Shown piece after piece: positions 22,601 to 37,600 of a stretch of DNA of 64,000 bases. Under the pieces are notes generated by a model. That model saw nothing but the letters and a program-made list of their open reading frames with translations, was not told the DNA's origin and did not search any database. The stretch lies in contig NW_017386058.1 of the NCBI RefSeq assembly GCF_000237925.1, forward strand, positions 1-64,000, in the 5' to 3' direction. This DNA is from Schistosoma mansoni. Taxonomy: Eukaryota > Platyhelminthes > Trematoda > Strigeidida > Schistosomatidae. A program made the position numbers and the translations under genes. Positions within the stretch are counted from its first letter, which is position 1. Every line of letters begins with the position of its first letter.

Positions 22601-25600
22601 AATTATAATTCCTTTTCAAATATGAGTATCATTGAAGTAATTCCAATTCCCTGGTTCATTGTGGTATTTTCATATCTTGAAATAGCCTCTTGGGCAAGGG
22701 ACAGTCGATAATCCAGGACCAATGGTAGTCTTCGCCACACCAGGTATGCTTCACGCTGGACAATCTTTGCATATATTTCGTAAATGGGCTTCAGATGAAA
22801 GAAATATGGTTGTAATTCCAGGATATTGTGTTGCTGGGACTGTAGGTTACAAGGTTTGTGTGGATGTGTTTTGGTAGTATATTTGTTTAAGATTACCATA
22901 AAATAATTTCTATTCTTAACAAGTTTAGGATAAGATTATGAAAATAAAATAAATTTTTTTACCTAAAGACTTTTCATCATTAGTAGACACCTTACTATCA
23001 CAATAAATACTAGAATTTAAAATAAACTTACATCAAAGTTTAACAGTGCAAGATCAAATAGTGTTTCAAGGTAAAAATTAAAATTGTAATTTTTGGTGGA
23101 AACTATTTTATATTTTCGTCTGGATAATTGAGAAAAAAAATCAAAAATCTTAGCTCGAAAAAAATTATGTTTATGGTATTTTATTCATCATTTCCTGATC
23201 CTTTACAGAAAATCGTTGGTATAACGCGTTACCTGTCTTATTTTATTGTTTTCAGATTTTAAATGGAGTCAGGCGTCTTGAATTTGATAAACAAGTTTTA
23301 GAAGTGAAAATGGCAGTTGAATACTTATCGTTCTCAGCTCATGCAGATGCTCGTGGTATTATGCAGTTGATATCTCATTGTCAACCTAAACATGTAATGC
23401 TGGTACATGGGGAAGCAATTAAGATGGATTTCTTAAAATCAAAAATTGAACAAGAGTTTGGATTACCCTGTTCGAAACCTGCTAATGGAGAGGTTGTACA
23501 TATAAAAACGGAACAACAATTCATTGTAGAAGCTTCAAGAGAATTTCTTAATCAGTCGTATTGTATGTTTTTGTAGTTAAATTTTACATCATTTAAAATA
23601 ACCACTAAGACATGAGAAGTATACTAACTAGTTATCTCTATCCTTATATGTATACACAAGATTTCTAACTATCTCTTTGTTTATCTGCGAACTAGTAACT
23701 AAGTACATATTTACGTCAGATGATGTATTCTAAGTACAATAGTTCATCATTTTCTCAATATCAACAATTCTAGTTTAATATCAGAAGGGATTTTGTGGAT
23801 ATTATAGTTAATTTAATAGTTGAGATCATGAATCAACTGCTATACTCAATAACCATAATATCCACAAAATCCCTTCTCATATGAATCAATATATGCTCAC
23901 TAGTGACCGGCTTCAAGAGGTATTTCCAGGAGTTCTAGTGAGAAGCAGTGACCAGTGGAGTTCAACCAGGTCTGTTGTGTGATAATAACTCACTGAAGAC
24001 ATTGGTGGATGTGTCGCTCGATTTCGTGGATCGGTTAAAGTTAGGCATGAACACCGTTGGATGCCAGCTCAGTGGTGTAGTGGTTAAGCGCTGGCACGCG
24101 AAACTGATAGGTCCTGGGTTGGAATCCATTGAGGCAGGATCGTGGATGCACACTGCCGAGGAGTTCCACAATAGGATAAAACATCCGTCAAACAATGCTC
24201 CCAGGTTTCCCATGGTGGTGTAGCTTCAATTGACCCATGATCTCAACTATTAAAATTCTAGTTTACTTAATCTCCAATATTATGCAGCTAAGTATTTTGT
24301 AGATTTTCATAGAGGTGAATAATTGACGAAAATTATCCGTCTGCACACATATTTTCGAAAGAATTGGTTCGTTCAACAGATTTCACCTAAACAACTGAAC
24401 TGCCTCCCTTTTAAAAATATAACTAAAATTTTATGACTTATAAATTGTCATGCAATAAATAAAACACTCTACAGCGAATTGCCTTAGTACTGCTCACTTT
24501 TTTTATTGTTTCCATCAGATCCATGTAAGAGTGATATTAAAATCAGCTTTTTGGTTCGTTCGCCTCAAAACAACAAACTCCATCTTTATTCGTATTTCTA
24601 GTATCCATTCTTATCATGCAAACTGTTGGATTAAAATACTATTTTTCACGATTGAGAATAATATTAGGATCCTTCATTTTTTATATTTCTTAGATTCAGA
24701 TGATCCAAATGAGCCACTGATTAAACGTTCTCGATCTATTCAGGGCGGAATTCAAATTGAGCCTGATGTAAGTTCAATGTTTCTTAAAACTACCAACATA
24801 TAAATTTCAAGGAAGTTTAATACTTCTTCAAAATAGTACTTTACTTTTGATTGTCTTTTTAGATTACTGTATTATTTTTCCACTACTAATAAGTAGGCAA
24901 ATAAGATTTACGAAAATTACATTGATTTTCATTTGTGCAGACAACTAGGTCTTTTCGTCAAAACTTAACAGTCTTCGTAGTAATTTTTGTTGTCCTCAAG
25001 CATATTCAAAGTATGCTCCATATTTAATTGCAGCTATACATGATTTAACAAACCATTTTCCATCAAACGATATCACTTTATAGGATTATTGTTATGACTA
25101 GTCATCGGTTGTTGGAATCGCTTATTTGAACTTGAGGGAACGAGGAATCACTGCAATTCCCACGACGCGAAGTAAGAACACCAAAATTGGTACAAGCAAA
25201 AATTTATTAAACTCAAAATACGACGACCCTAGTCGAAAATACACTCGTTTATACATTGATTGTAAACTAATGTGATTATTAATTTAATACAAGAATATCG
25301 TATCTCAAATAAACATCACGTTGAAATAAATCAATGTTGTACCAAATAAAATATCCCACTGGAAAACTAAACATCATACTAAATTTTTAAAAAAACGGTA
25401 GTTATGTTGACCAAAAATCACAATGAGTGAAAGAACGTAGTTTTGCTTTCTTTTTAACTCGTCATATCACCTCCCCTTCTTTTTAATGGAATGGGCTTTG
25501 CGTGAAGAGTCTGTTCGAAAGGTTGTTGTTCTTTTTCGTACTTGCTGGGATCTCGGCCGGTCACTTGGTCGTGTTCTAGCTTCCAGTTGGTTTTTTAACT

Positions 25601-28600
25601 TCTTTTTAAAATTTCTGTTTAACCATCTAACTTCTACGCTCTTCTCCTTCGTTCAATGTATATATGATTCTCCCTACCTCACGAAACAATGTTGAGTCTT
25701 TGTGCACCCACGCTACAAATAATGTGACTTTATTGATCTGAACTGTCTCAACATTACTCATACCTTCATTATATGGGAGTATCGGGGCGTGTGGGTATAA
25801 ATAAAGGTTGAAGGATCCTTTTGTATCATCTGACTTGTATTATACATGCTTATTTTTCCACCTGTCATACGGAAAAATACGATGCCATCATTCATTCCAT
25901 TCACAATACAAATAAGCACATTTTACATTTTGGCTTTTCAGTATCAATCCATGTGATTCATGTGAGCTCCAAAGCATTTGAACGGGACATTTGTGTGTGT
26001 CTCTAACTCATTAGGATCAGTAGGTGGCTGCATTCTACACACAGGTATATTGCGATTGGACTAACTTTGAATTATTGAAACAAGGTTTACCTTTTTGTAT
26101 GTGACATTCACTCTGTCCGAATAAACAAGATAAATATCATCAGATTCTTTGGGTATCAGTAGATATTTATAACGAATACTGAAATTTGATGACTGTTCAT
26201 TATACAATTTTCCAGAAACTTAGTGATTTGTGCAAATTGATCGTATTTAACGTTTTTGGCGAGATCAAATTGGCACGCTTTTTATCTTCATTCGACCTCA
26301 GCCTCCTGAGGTAAGCATGAGCTTTTGAGCCAGTCATCCGCTTTCATCTTGAATAAATCTTCATTTCTCCATAAAAACCACCAGATTGCAAGTAACAATC
26401 AGCTACAGCCACATTGATGATTCTATATCTTTTTGGAAATTTAACGGGTGGATTTGTTCTTCGTTGCTATTTTATTTCATCTATTCTTTCAGGAAACCCC
26501 CAAACTACTTGATCGTGCTTCAGTTCTGGCTTCTTTAAGTTTAAAAGAGCATGTAATGCGATTTACTTCGACGCATGTATTTTCTTCCTCTTCGAATCTC
26601 GCCACGATTTTAGATAAATTTGTGAAACTATGTTCAAAGTAAGCAATTTTTCTTTGTCGTGTTTTTGGAATGTAGTATCATGCTTACTTCTGTATAAGAC
26701 TGAAGATTCATAGTATTTGCAGTTTTGCAATATACTACTACACTAAGTATAAATAGCAGTGACCAGTTAAGAACACCGTTTTCCTGTGTATATATTAGAC
26801 ACTATGTGAATTAAATTGCATTATGTTAACAAAAGTGATTTGATGTAGTTTTCGTCACTGGTTGTTATCAGCTAGGGAGTCAGTGAAAAGTGTTAAGTAC
26901 CGGAATCTTGTTTCTTTCTAGTTTGGGACTCAATGGTGCTTCCTCACCACATGACATGGGACCAAATTTCAGGACTTTCAATTCTTACACCAAAGAATAT
27001 AGTTACGATTACGCCGTAGTTTTTCACTCTATTCCTCATTTCGGTTATGTCCTTAATTATAGTACACCATTTAATATTTATGATTTGTATTTTTACTATA
27101 TGGTTTCTCTCTTCTTTTACTTCATATTATCATTTCATCGTTTGTGGTACACTACATAATGCCCTACTGTACCAAACAAATGAAACAAGATAATATCAAT
27201 TACATTGTAGTTAACAAATAATCAAGTTTGCAATGAAAATTACCTAAGTAATTCAAGCGTTTTCAAAAGCTCATTCTATTTAATGATTATTGCATATTCA
27301 TGTGTATGGTTCTCTCCACAAATATTGAAGTTAACTTAGTCTAGAGTGAAACATTTATTCACGAATGACATTGAATGAGAACTAAAGTGTATCACAATTC
27401 GATTTGATTTGAAAATCCAAACCAATGAATTTCAAGTCAATAGTGTAAAATTTCCGTACTCTCCTTGAACTCTGAAGGTCCTGAATCTGTTAATTTACAT
27501 TGTTTATATAGTCTTCGACTAGAAAGAAATATTTATTTCATTGGTCACTGACTTGTCAACAACTTCCTAGCTCTTATAAGTTTATGATAAAAATTATTAA
27601 TGGTAAAAATAAAGGCCACAAAGTACAATCCGTTAGATTGGACCTATACTCCCTGTATCGTCTACGAGAGTGATTTTGTGAAAAGAAATCTATAGTACTC
27701 TAAACAAAAATATGCATTATCCACGTGTTATTAGATTGTTTTATAATTTTGATTTCTGTTATGAAAGATCAATATTGCATCATTTGAACGTCGCGCAAAT
27801 AATTTAGACTTTTATCTGCTTTCAGTTTATGAATTCATTGACTGTTAGACTGAACCGTGTAGGTAGTTGCGGACTACGTGTTTGGGGTCTGGATGGCTAT
27901 CACAACGAATAATTTGAGACTTTGAGTGACGTGGCTCAGAATCGGTTACAATGGTACAGATTTATCTTCCCTTAGATCCTAAGTTTCCTAATTAGCTTCA
28001 GAATTTTTCATCTAACGAATCTATATTTTCCTCTGGAACCATACATTTTATGACTACTTTTTTCTACTACCACTAATACTGTTACTAATTACACTACTCT
28101 AGCGTCTCACTGCGCTTTGTGGTGTAACAACTTGAAGTGATGGACATTTATGTCGGTTCTACGTTTTGTATGACTGACTCTTTCAACTTGGCCAGAAATC
28201 AAGATTTTTTTAGAAATATAGATTTATCTAACTAATACAATAAATCTAATCTCATGTGTTTTGTACGAAAGGTAGTCGTTCTACTTCTGTGTTATATTAG
28301 CTTATATACACATTGACTGAAGAAGGAGCAATAATCGTAGCAGAATAATATTAATTGACTTATTTCGTAAATCTTGATTTTTGTAATATAAAATTCATGA
28401 TTTAAACTAAAAGAAAACTTGTTTAGTTTGAGCAAGCTTCGGTTTAATGATCTCAGAGTTCAGCTACTTGACAAACTACCAAATGACCTAGTCTAAACCT
28501 ATTTTGTATCATAACTGAGTGAATGATAGTCATCATGAAAACGCGATAAATTGGACAAATAACTTTTGTTTATATAAACCCTGATAACTTTCTTCTGTTT

Positions 28601-31600
28601 ATACTAAGTATACTAATGACCTACTCATAATTTATCATGGAAAAATTACCCCTGAAGTTTTACGTGTTTTTCGTTGTTTTATTGATGGAAAAATCACAAA
28701 CAACATCTTCGTGAGTAAATCCAATTTGTTAACAAATGAACGTTAAACATTTCTAAGTGAACTTCAAAATTATAATTATTGTTGTTTATGATAAATGTGT
28801 CATTCACCAAGTGAAAAGGATAGTTAAATCAAGTATATATTAGAGCACCACCTGAGTAGTTAAAATCTTCAACTGGCTGCCAGTAAATCTCACGTTTAAA
28901 TCCCTCTCCATCTACTTTGATTTGAACATCAGCATAATATCAGTAGTTCTTACATAAAATATTATAATTTATGGCCGAGTACATAAACTTGTACTTAATA
29001 ACTAAGTTACATTACTGAATAGTTTGTTGACCAACACTTTCTCAGATGGCCCTATTGACTGTACTGGATTAATTTAAATACAATCTTCATTTGTACAATT
29101 ATTACTATTATTATTATTATCATCGTCATCGCTATGATTGCCGATTTTTAAGTTCATATTTTAATCTTAATTGCATGATTAAATGATAAAGAATGTATCT
29201 ATTCTGTTATCTAAAGGTTAAACGACTATAGTATCTTGTTACTATTCCATCCGATAAACATACACTTTAACACAGACGTACAATCTTATCAAAAAGTGTA
29301 ATGATTACATAAACACGATATCTCATGTTAGTATTATTATTAGTCACTGTTTGCTTACAATTCATATACTTGGACTTTAGTTATTTTGTGATTCATAACA
29401 ATTTTAAATGTATCAGATAAATAGTTTTGATTGTAATTGTCTAATTAAGTCTAATGAGGAATCATTGCGTATAAGTACTTGGATAAACCTTGTTTTCTAG
29501 TTATCAAATCCTATATGCTTTAAAAGTAATATCCAATGTACATATTTATAGATACACATATATTTCTTTGCAAATATATCCTGTAATAGTAAATAAATAA
29601 TATACTGTAATTCATTTAATTATTCTAGGTGTATACAATAGTCTCCGAGCTATACTTTTGTTTTGTGTAGAACAGTGGCGCTGAGTAATTAAAGGGTTCG
29701 ATTTTCATCAACTAGGTTGGAGGTTCAAACTCCGCTCCACCTACTCTCCTTTGGTTTCGGTAACCAGTTAGTATCCTTCACGCTTGTATGTGAATCATAA
29801 ATTGTATTAGTACAAATCGACCATCCAAACTAATGTAGGTGGAGCAGGGCTGGAACTTGCAATCTAATAGTTTATGGGCTCTAACTACTAAACGATATAA
29901 TGTGTATTAGATGATCTACTGTGTTCCTAATTTCTCTACACATTCGAACTATGCCGAATATTTATAACAAATTACAGCTTGCATAAATATTTTATTTATT
30001 GAGTTCAATGAACGTATTTTTCTACTACTTGTAAATCATATCGAACATAATAAATGCCTTTTATCCAACTTGACATATATATTTACTTTTAAATTCATAA
30101 CACATACACCGTAAATATATATTATACATGTATTATGTGTACTTACCCATAGACCAGACAATATATTTTATCTCATAACGTAAAATCAATATACATAATC
30201 AGTATTTCCATAAATGAAAGTAAGTATCCACATGGTTTTCTTTTTAGGCATTCTATAATAAAACTAGCATCATAGAGCATAGAATTAAGTGGTTAGATTG
30301 AAGTGTTAGACTGTCAGTTATATGGTTTGAGTAGTTTTTTCTCCCTTCGAAGTGGCCTTTTTCTCGCATCGGTTTTAAAAAAATCTATTTTCACACTAAT
30401 ATGTGGTTTAAGTTTGCAAAAACTGGGAGACATGATATATTTCTCCCAAAGACAAATTCCTGTGGTTAATCCCAACATTCTCTCATTTATATGCCACTTG
30501 TAGAAAAAAGTTAATGCAGTGTGGAATATACGACTTTTCATTTCTTTCTGTTTCATTAAGTTGTCTCTAAAATCTGATCTTCAATTATTTCAAAATAAGA
30601 GGACTGAATGTATTTTTATCGACCGTAGTCTCCATTGTGTGAGGGTTAAGACAAACGAATGCATACTATAAATGCAGCTGGCTAGATAAAATGATTGATG
30701 TAAGTGTTACATATGATATCTGTACGTCCAACTTAGCGCATGGTGTTATTCAACATAATTGAATTAATCAGTCGTATGCTAGTTAAGTAAAGTGTCATCG
30801 ATCCATTTAGTAAAAGATGTCTCTACAGAGTTAGTAATTATTTTATCCCTATTCGTGTCCGAGTTTGCATTTGTAAGAAGTATACGTCATTCATTGCAGT
30901 GTGAAAAGAGAGCTTAATGGGTTAAGAAATCGAACTGCCAACGACTGAGTTCAGACCCGAATCTCAAATACAACTACAGTTTATCCAACTAGTCTTCGCG
31001 TAACAAGTGTTTCATAGATGAATACTTTAAAGTGTATTTAGTTACCACGATGCCACTTTGCACAGTAATGACCAATAGTTTAGTTCGTTTTTTATCCCTC
31101 ACGTCTTCTTACTTGAGACAATGGATACAATTGCACCAATACGAATTGGTGTTATGACTCAATAGTCCTATTATGCTTTTCGCCCATGTACCAATGTCCT
31201 TCGATTTGACTAATGATGCACTTTGGTCAACAATAGTTGACCCAGACTGGTGATCGACATAAGCCTTAACGTCTATTGATCCAGAGCGTACACCTTCCTC
31301 TAGTCCAGTAGTCAGTTCGAAGTAAGAACACAGAAAGCTGAACATCATCTATTCATAAATTTCAGACATTCGTTTATTTATATACTTGAGTTACCGGGCC
31401 TTTCACATCCACAATCTAGCCAAAAGAGAATAGAACAGGTGAATAGCTAGCAAACAATAATTCAAAAGCAGTGAAGTTCATGTAGACATTTTATACAATA
31501 AACGGAAGCTCATAAATAGGGCTGTATAGAAAAGTGCCATAAACCGATTACTTAATGATCCAAATAGCCAAAATGATAATATTTCAAATGGTTCCAACAT

Positions 31601-34600
31601 ATCCAAAAATTCACTCCATTACAACCATAAATCAAAAACGGGGTCAAATGAAAAACGAGATCGGTGCTCTATTAATGTTAGTGCAAAAATTATAGATTTT
31701 AGGTGTGTAATACCAGTTATGTTTGAACGCTATTAACAATATGATACTTCACTTTTATTAATCAAACGAATATTTTCCTAAAACTCCATGTAGTTATCAA
31801 CATTTTCACGGGTTTTACAACCAAAAACGTGGTATATGTTCCTTAGGTAAGAATCAAAGTCGACCGTTGACGATTTTGCATTAAAAAATATGCTTTAGAA
31901 TTATTTCTCATAGCTTTAGATACGACAGGTACACTCTTTTTTATATGAATTTCAATTAGTCAGCTAACGGTTTTGTCGTCACTATCTTATAGCCTATGCC
32001 ACCCAATATTACCTATCGAGATAGTTAGTGGTTCGGAACACTTAATACATATCTCCCCGCCACCTCAGTCTTCGAAATGTCGTAAGCTCATTAACCAATT
32101 TACTATACTTATCTTATATCTTACGTCCAGCTCTGCTATTCAATCACGTGCGAAGCAGTGCTCTAAAAATATCTGTGATCTAATACTAGCAATCTAGACA
32201 TTTCTTCTAGTTTTAAAGATACCATTTCAAAGTTGTAAACAAGTCAGAAAGAACTGCTTGTTGTACAGTATACTCACGCCATTTTATAACCAGACTAATA
32301 TAAACTATTTAGTTCTATTTACTAATCAATAAATTCGATTATTTCATTGTATTTTCAAATGACACATAAATTGTGTTTCTAACCCAATGAATTAATGTTT
32401 GTTTTTTCAATGGCAATAAATAAATATGATTATTTCATATTCCTGTTTAAATTGTCCATTACACTCTGGTTATTTTTTTAAAATACATTTATTATATATA
32501 TATATATATATATATATCACCTTTCCTGACTGAATAGTTTGTTTTTTTGATAAACTCATCGATGTTTCTCTCATGCCGCAGTATACTTCATTCATCACCT
32601 CACCGAAATAACCCATGTTTATTTGTTGTTTTATTTTGTTTTAATGATTAAAAACATGTTCAAAAATCAAATTGTTAGGTGAAAATCAGTTTGATAAACT
32701 TTTTGTGCTCATTTTTTTTCAATGATTCAAATGTCTGTATTTATTTCAAAACTTATTGCTTTCATTAAAAGCAAGCAGGCAGAAGTGAATTTTCTTACTT
32801 TCCATAAAGATTGGAATCTATCCAACTATTTGTCCATATTATTAATTCCTCTGAAGTTGATGACATATTTTAGTGTTATCCTTTGTAATATAGTTTTTAT
32901 CCAAATATTCATGTCATTTTAGTCATGTTGATCAGTAAATTTGGTTAGTGGCTAGCAGTGGACACATGTTTCATCCTTTTTAGAGCCCATCGTTTGGGTA
33001 TACCTGCATTCTGGTGCTAATGTTCACACAGGATCTCGGGTTTGGTACGCATTGTCCACTGAGCTCGATAGTACTTTGTTACGGTTGTAAACGATATGAA
33101 TTTTGCGTGTGTTGGAGGTGACCGTCTAATTTCCATTAGGAATAGGTTGATAGTCATCATTCAGTCTTTATTTTTTATCAACGTACTTGTTTTCGTTCAC
33201 TGGAAAAATCAGACTAATGCTAAAGACTTATTGTATTTGTATTAGCTTCACATCTACCTAGGTTTGTTCTTGTCCAAAATCGTATAAGTCTTAACTCTCA
33301 TGTTAGTAATAAATGTGTCATTCTAGTCATATTAATCATTTTTGTTTACACTTATTTTTGTACGATTAATCATGAGCTTTTAAGCATGTGCGTTTTTTTC
33401 TTATATAAGGCGTACACGTCTGTATTTGTTTTTTATCTACTTCACTATCAAATAGTTCGGATTGTTCATGTACATATTGAATAGCTTGTTATTCATTCAC
33501 TATGTTTTCACCTTATTGCCTAAAATATCTCATACGCTTCATATTGCGATTTCCATGTTAACACATTAGTAATCACCACAGCTATCACGTTCCGATTAGT
33601 TGGTTATAAATGCGGAGTTATGTAGAATAATTTCGCCAGTATCTAACTAAGTGATAATCACACCAAATTAACTTTTGGAATCAGATTAGACGTACAAACT
33701 CCCCTATACTTTCAACCTTATTTAACATATTATAATGGAGCTTACTATGTACGTCTAATCCTCTGTGTTGTAGGTCTTATGAACAAAGTAGGATATACAA
33801 ACAACATAGTCCTGTTAGGTAGATACCCTGACAAAATTCAAGTCTTTTTGAACATACTGAGCCAATACGTAAGCTATAGCTTAAAAAATCACTTAATATA
33901 ACTAATTGTAAAGGTTAGTATGTTCAAGTTGCCAACATCCAAAAACTAAACTGATCTATCTTTGTTGATGTTTGTGCTCTTGGATCATATTCTTCACGAC
34001 TAGCTATATTTATAACTCGAACAACTTTTGACGATCATGACCCAATTCCCTAATAAATATTGCTCTAGTGTTTGAAGAAATAACTAGATTATCGCTTCAG
34101 AGAAAACAGTGGTACTGTGATGTAAGTACACCGACACAAGACATAATAAGCATCCTGAATTCCACACATAGCCATCATCTGAAAACATAGTTAAAACCTT
34201 GACGATAACATTCATTCAATTCGCAAATAAAAGATTAGCCAAGAACATCAGTAAGTTTAAAATCAAATAATTCGTAATCATGTAGTTACTTTTAAAGTTT
34301 TAATCTTTCTGGATATTGTAGTGTAAATTTGCCTTCAAGCCCGAAAATTCCAAACTGAGGGGTTGTTTTTGGCAGGTCCCCCCGATTCCCTTTTTTGTAT
34401 TCTATGATTTAATTGTTATGTTCCTAAAAACTATACCAGTTAAACTAAGGGAACCTCATGTGCAAATATGTTTTGTGTACAATAAATATATGCTACATTT
34501 TTAACTTTGGTCGCCTAATTATGAGGATATTTTTTTAAAACTAAGCGGTCGTAAACCAACAGACCCTACGTAAGCATACTCATCTCTTCATTTTATCATT

Positions 34601-37600
34601 GTTTTCTGAATAATATTAACAGATAGTGAAAATATTTTACATTATATATGTTTCCATCTGTAGATTACCCATCGATCCACCAAAAATAGTACGTAACCAA
34701 ATTCTATTCAACGATTCAGTGGTTGTGTCAGTTTGTGATCCTATGTTAGATGAATTCGATGATGAAACTCGTGAAAGATCAACAGCTCTACGTCGTACAG
34801 CTAACCTACAATCAAAAGAATTCGTATGTCATGTAACCTATAATTTACAGGTAAATCTCCATTAGTCATTTAAATTTATTAATATGTTCACTAAAATACT
34901 AAACTCCATTGTCCAAACTAGGCATGAAACTGTACATAAGCTATTGTGGTGACGTGTTTTTAGCCTATGTTTCAATAGATAGTGAAGATACCTTTTTTTA
35001 TAACAACCAATATTGGTTTGTATAGGTTTGTTCAGTTTGATGATTACTACCTCAATCATTGATTGACATCAGAACCATTTAAAACTAGATAGTAATGAGT
35101 AAGTGTTCTGTTGCACTTAATAATTTTTTAGTATGAAACAAACTGATTGTTGAGAATTACATTCTTTACCTACCAATTAATGTAACCCTCGTCTGTGACA
35201 TGATTAAGTATTACATTATTTACTGTCTATTTATTAAAGTCGATTGAGGTTTCTTACTGAACTTAATTAACCATCTAAATGGGAGATAAATGTTGAGGTT
35301 GTCAACAACATGAACATAAAGTAAACAATATCTCCGATAATTCCTTATTGTTGAGTCCAATCTATTTAATTTCACTAAATTTTTCAGTATTCTTGATATC
35401 GACTTGGTGAAGTGAAAATGATTACGGGAACTTAGAAAGACATCCATAGGCTTATTATTATTATTATTATCATTATTATTATCTGGTCATAGGTCCCTTC
35501 ATGACATTATGGCCGTATGTTAAGAGCACCAAGTTAAGTTGTGTTTACGTTAGACTCAGGGTACTATCCAAAGATATAAACTGGTTAATAGGATTGTGAA
35601 TCTTCATCAAATGAAGTGGTTAGGGCATGTGTTTTATATCCCTAGCCACCTCATACTTTGATGCACAATGTTGGCTGGTGTCGGAATAGGTTGGAAGAAA
35701 GCTAGCGGGAACCGAACCAAGGCATATCACTATCAGTTCATTATGTCATTAACTGCTGAACTAAGCCATGTTGGTAGATTCATAGTAGCTAATTGGTGTC
35801 CGTACAACTATCGTAACAATGGTTGAATACGTTAGGTCCAATGAATCAAAATTGGCTACAATAGTGTAGATGTTTTCACTTCTTATCTTTCCTTAGGAAT
35901 TTTATCTTAAAATTATTTTGTTTCTTATTCAATGAATTCATTCTTTTCGAAACATATTCTCTTTGCCTGCTTATATTATACCACTTCTACTTATTTTGAT
36001 AATTTTATCTCATTGTACTTAAATAGTGGAACAAATTAGACCAATGTACATATGTGTCCAGTTCTATGTTTCTTATAAATGACTTAAGTTAAGTAAAATC
36101 ATTATGTACAAAACNNNNNNNNNNNNNNNNNNNNNNNNNNNNNNNNNNNNNNNNNNNNNNNNNNNNNNNNNNNNNNNNNNNNNNNNNNNNNNNNNNNNNN
36201 NNNNNNNNNNNNNNNNNNNNNNNNNNNNNNNNNNNNNNNNNNNNNNNNNNNNNNNNNNNNNNNNNNNNNNNNNNNNNNNNNNNNNNNNNNNNNNNNNNNN
36301 NNNNNNNNNNNNNNNNNNNNNNNNNNNNNNNNNNNNNNNNNNNNNNNNNNNNNNNNNNNNNNNNNNNNNNNNNNNNNNNNNNNNNNNNNNNNNNNNNNNN
36401 NNNNNNNNNNNNNNNNNNNNNNNNNNNNTCACAGTCAACACTAAATCCATTCATGAATGGACTGCGAACTGTCATTGGTTAGAATATACGACTTTTAAAG
36501 ATGGTTGCTTATAGAAATGCTACCAGGTGTTTAACACAACTAATTCAGATTTTTTGTCAGTGGATTGATTTCTTGATATTTTAGTCGTTTTACATTAAAT
36601 TATTTGCAAAATTTTATTGTTTCTTTTCATTCAAAACGCTAAGCATATTCAAATAAATTGACCTGATTACAGCTAAGTATGTTTTTAACTAGATTTAGGT
36701 TAACAGTTAAGATAAGACAAAATAATGACAAAGTGTGAGTAAGACGCAAAACACTGACCACTCTTAGCGTTAATGCTAAAATGATTGAAATAGATCAATG
36801 CACAATTATGGCGAACCTATCCAAATGTTTGAGATACTTATTTTCCATCGGTGAATATATCTCAGTTGTGAACTACTTGTTTTAAATTTTTGAACTAAAT
36901 AATTCCAACTTCTAACTGTATGTCTTTCCTTAGGAATTTTATCTAAAAATTATTTTGTTTCTTATTCAATGAATTCATTCTTTTCGAAACATATTCTCTT
37001 TGCCTGCTTATATTATACCACTTCTACTTATTTTGATAATTTTATCTCATTGTACTTAAATAGTGGAACAAATTAGACCAATGTACATATGTGTCCAGTT
37101 CTATGTTTCTTATAAATGACTTAAGTTAAGTAAAATCATTATGTACAAAACTCCAGTTATATTGTTAACTTTAACTAAAGCATTGAACTCAATCTTTTCC
37201 TTTTATTTATTTACTTATTTGAACACATAAATATTGGTACAAAGGGGCACCAAATACATATGCCCCACACAAGTCACTTGATATGTGTGTGGGCTGTGAT
37301 ACTGCTCGGGTTACCAGACCGAAACAGGTGGTTTTCTTAGGGGGCCTTCGACCTAAAGGTCTGATCCACAATGCAGCAGAGCAACATCAGAAGATGCAGT
37401 CCTATGGTAGCCGGTGACCAACAATAGGTTCATACACCATTTGTTCACTCAGGATCCTGGAGCCCATGTGCACCATTGGTTTGGAATCAGGGTTTCCCAA
37501 CTCCCCTAGATGGATCCTCTATATCCACCAACTTGGTTAAAGCGCCGGACATTCGCTTTTCGTTCTCTCAACTTTGTAAACAATAGTAATGCCACGAGAA

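Noticed and set aside
24067-24130. tRNA gene
   Set aside because: Box A- and box B-like parts are present but the arms do not form an acceptor stem and the block continues into a hammerhead SINE.
29100-29125. CRISPR-like or other spaced repeats in the ATT-rich tracts (also near 35455 and 4180)
   Set aside because: Plain trinucleotide microsatellites in a eukaryotic genome; no spacers.
33990-34260. Possible extra exon leading to the block at 34664
   Set aside because: No frame with good splice signals; the sequence fits the end of a decayed LINE better.
36073-36514. Open frames of 125-136 codons on both strands
   Set aside because: They consist almost entirely of undetermined bases of the gap at 36115-36428.
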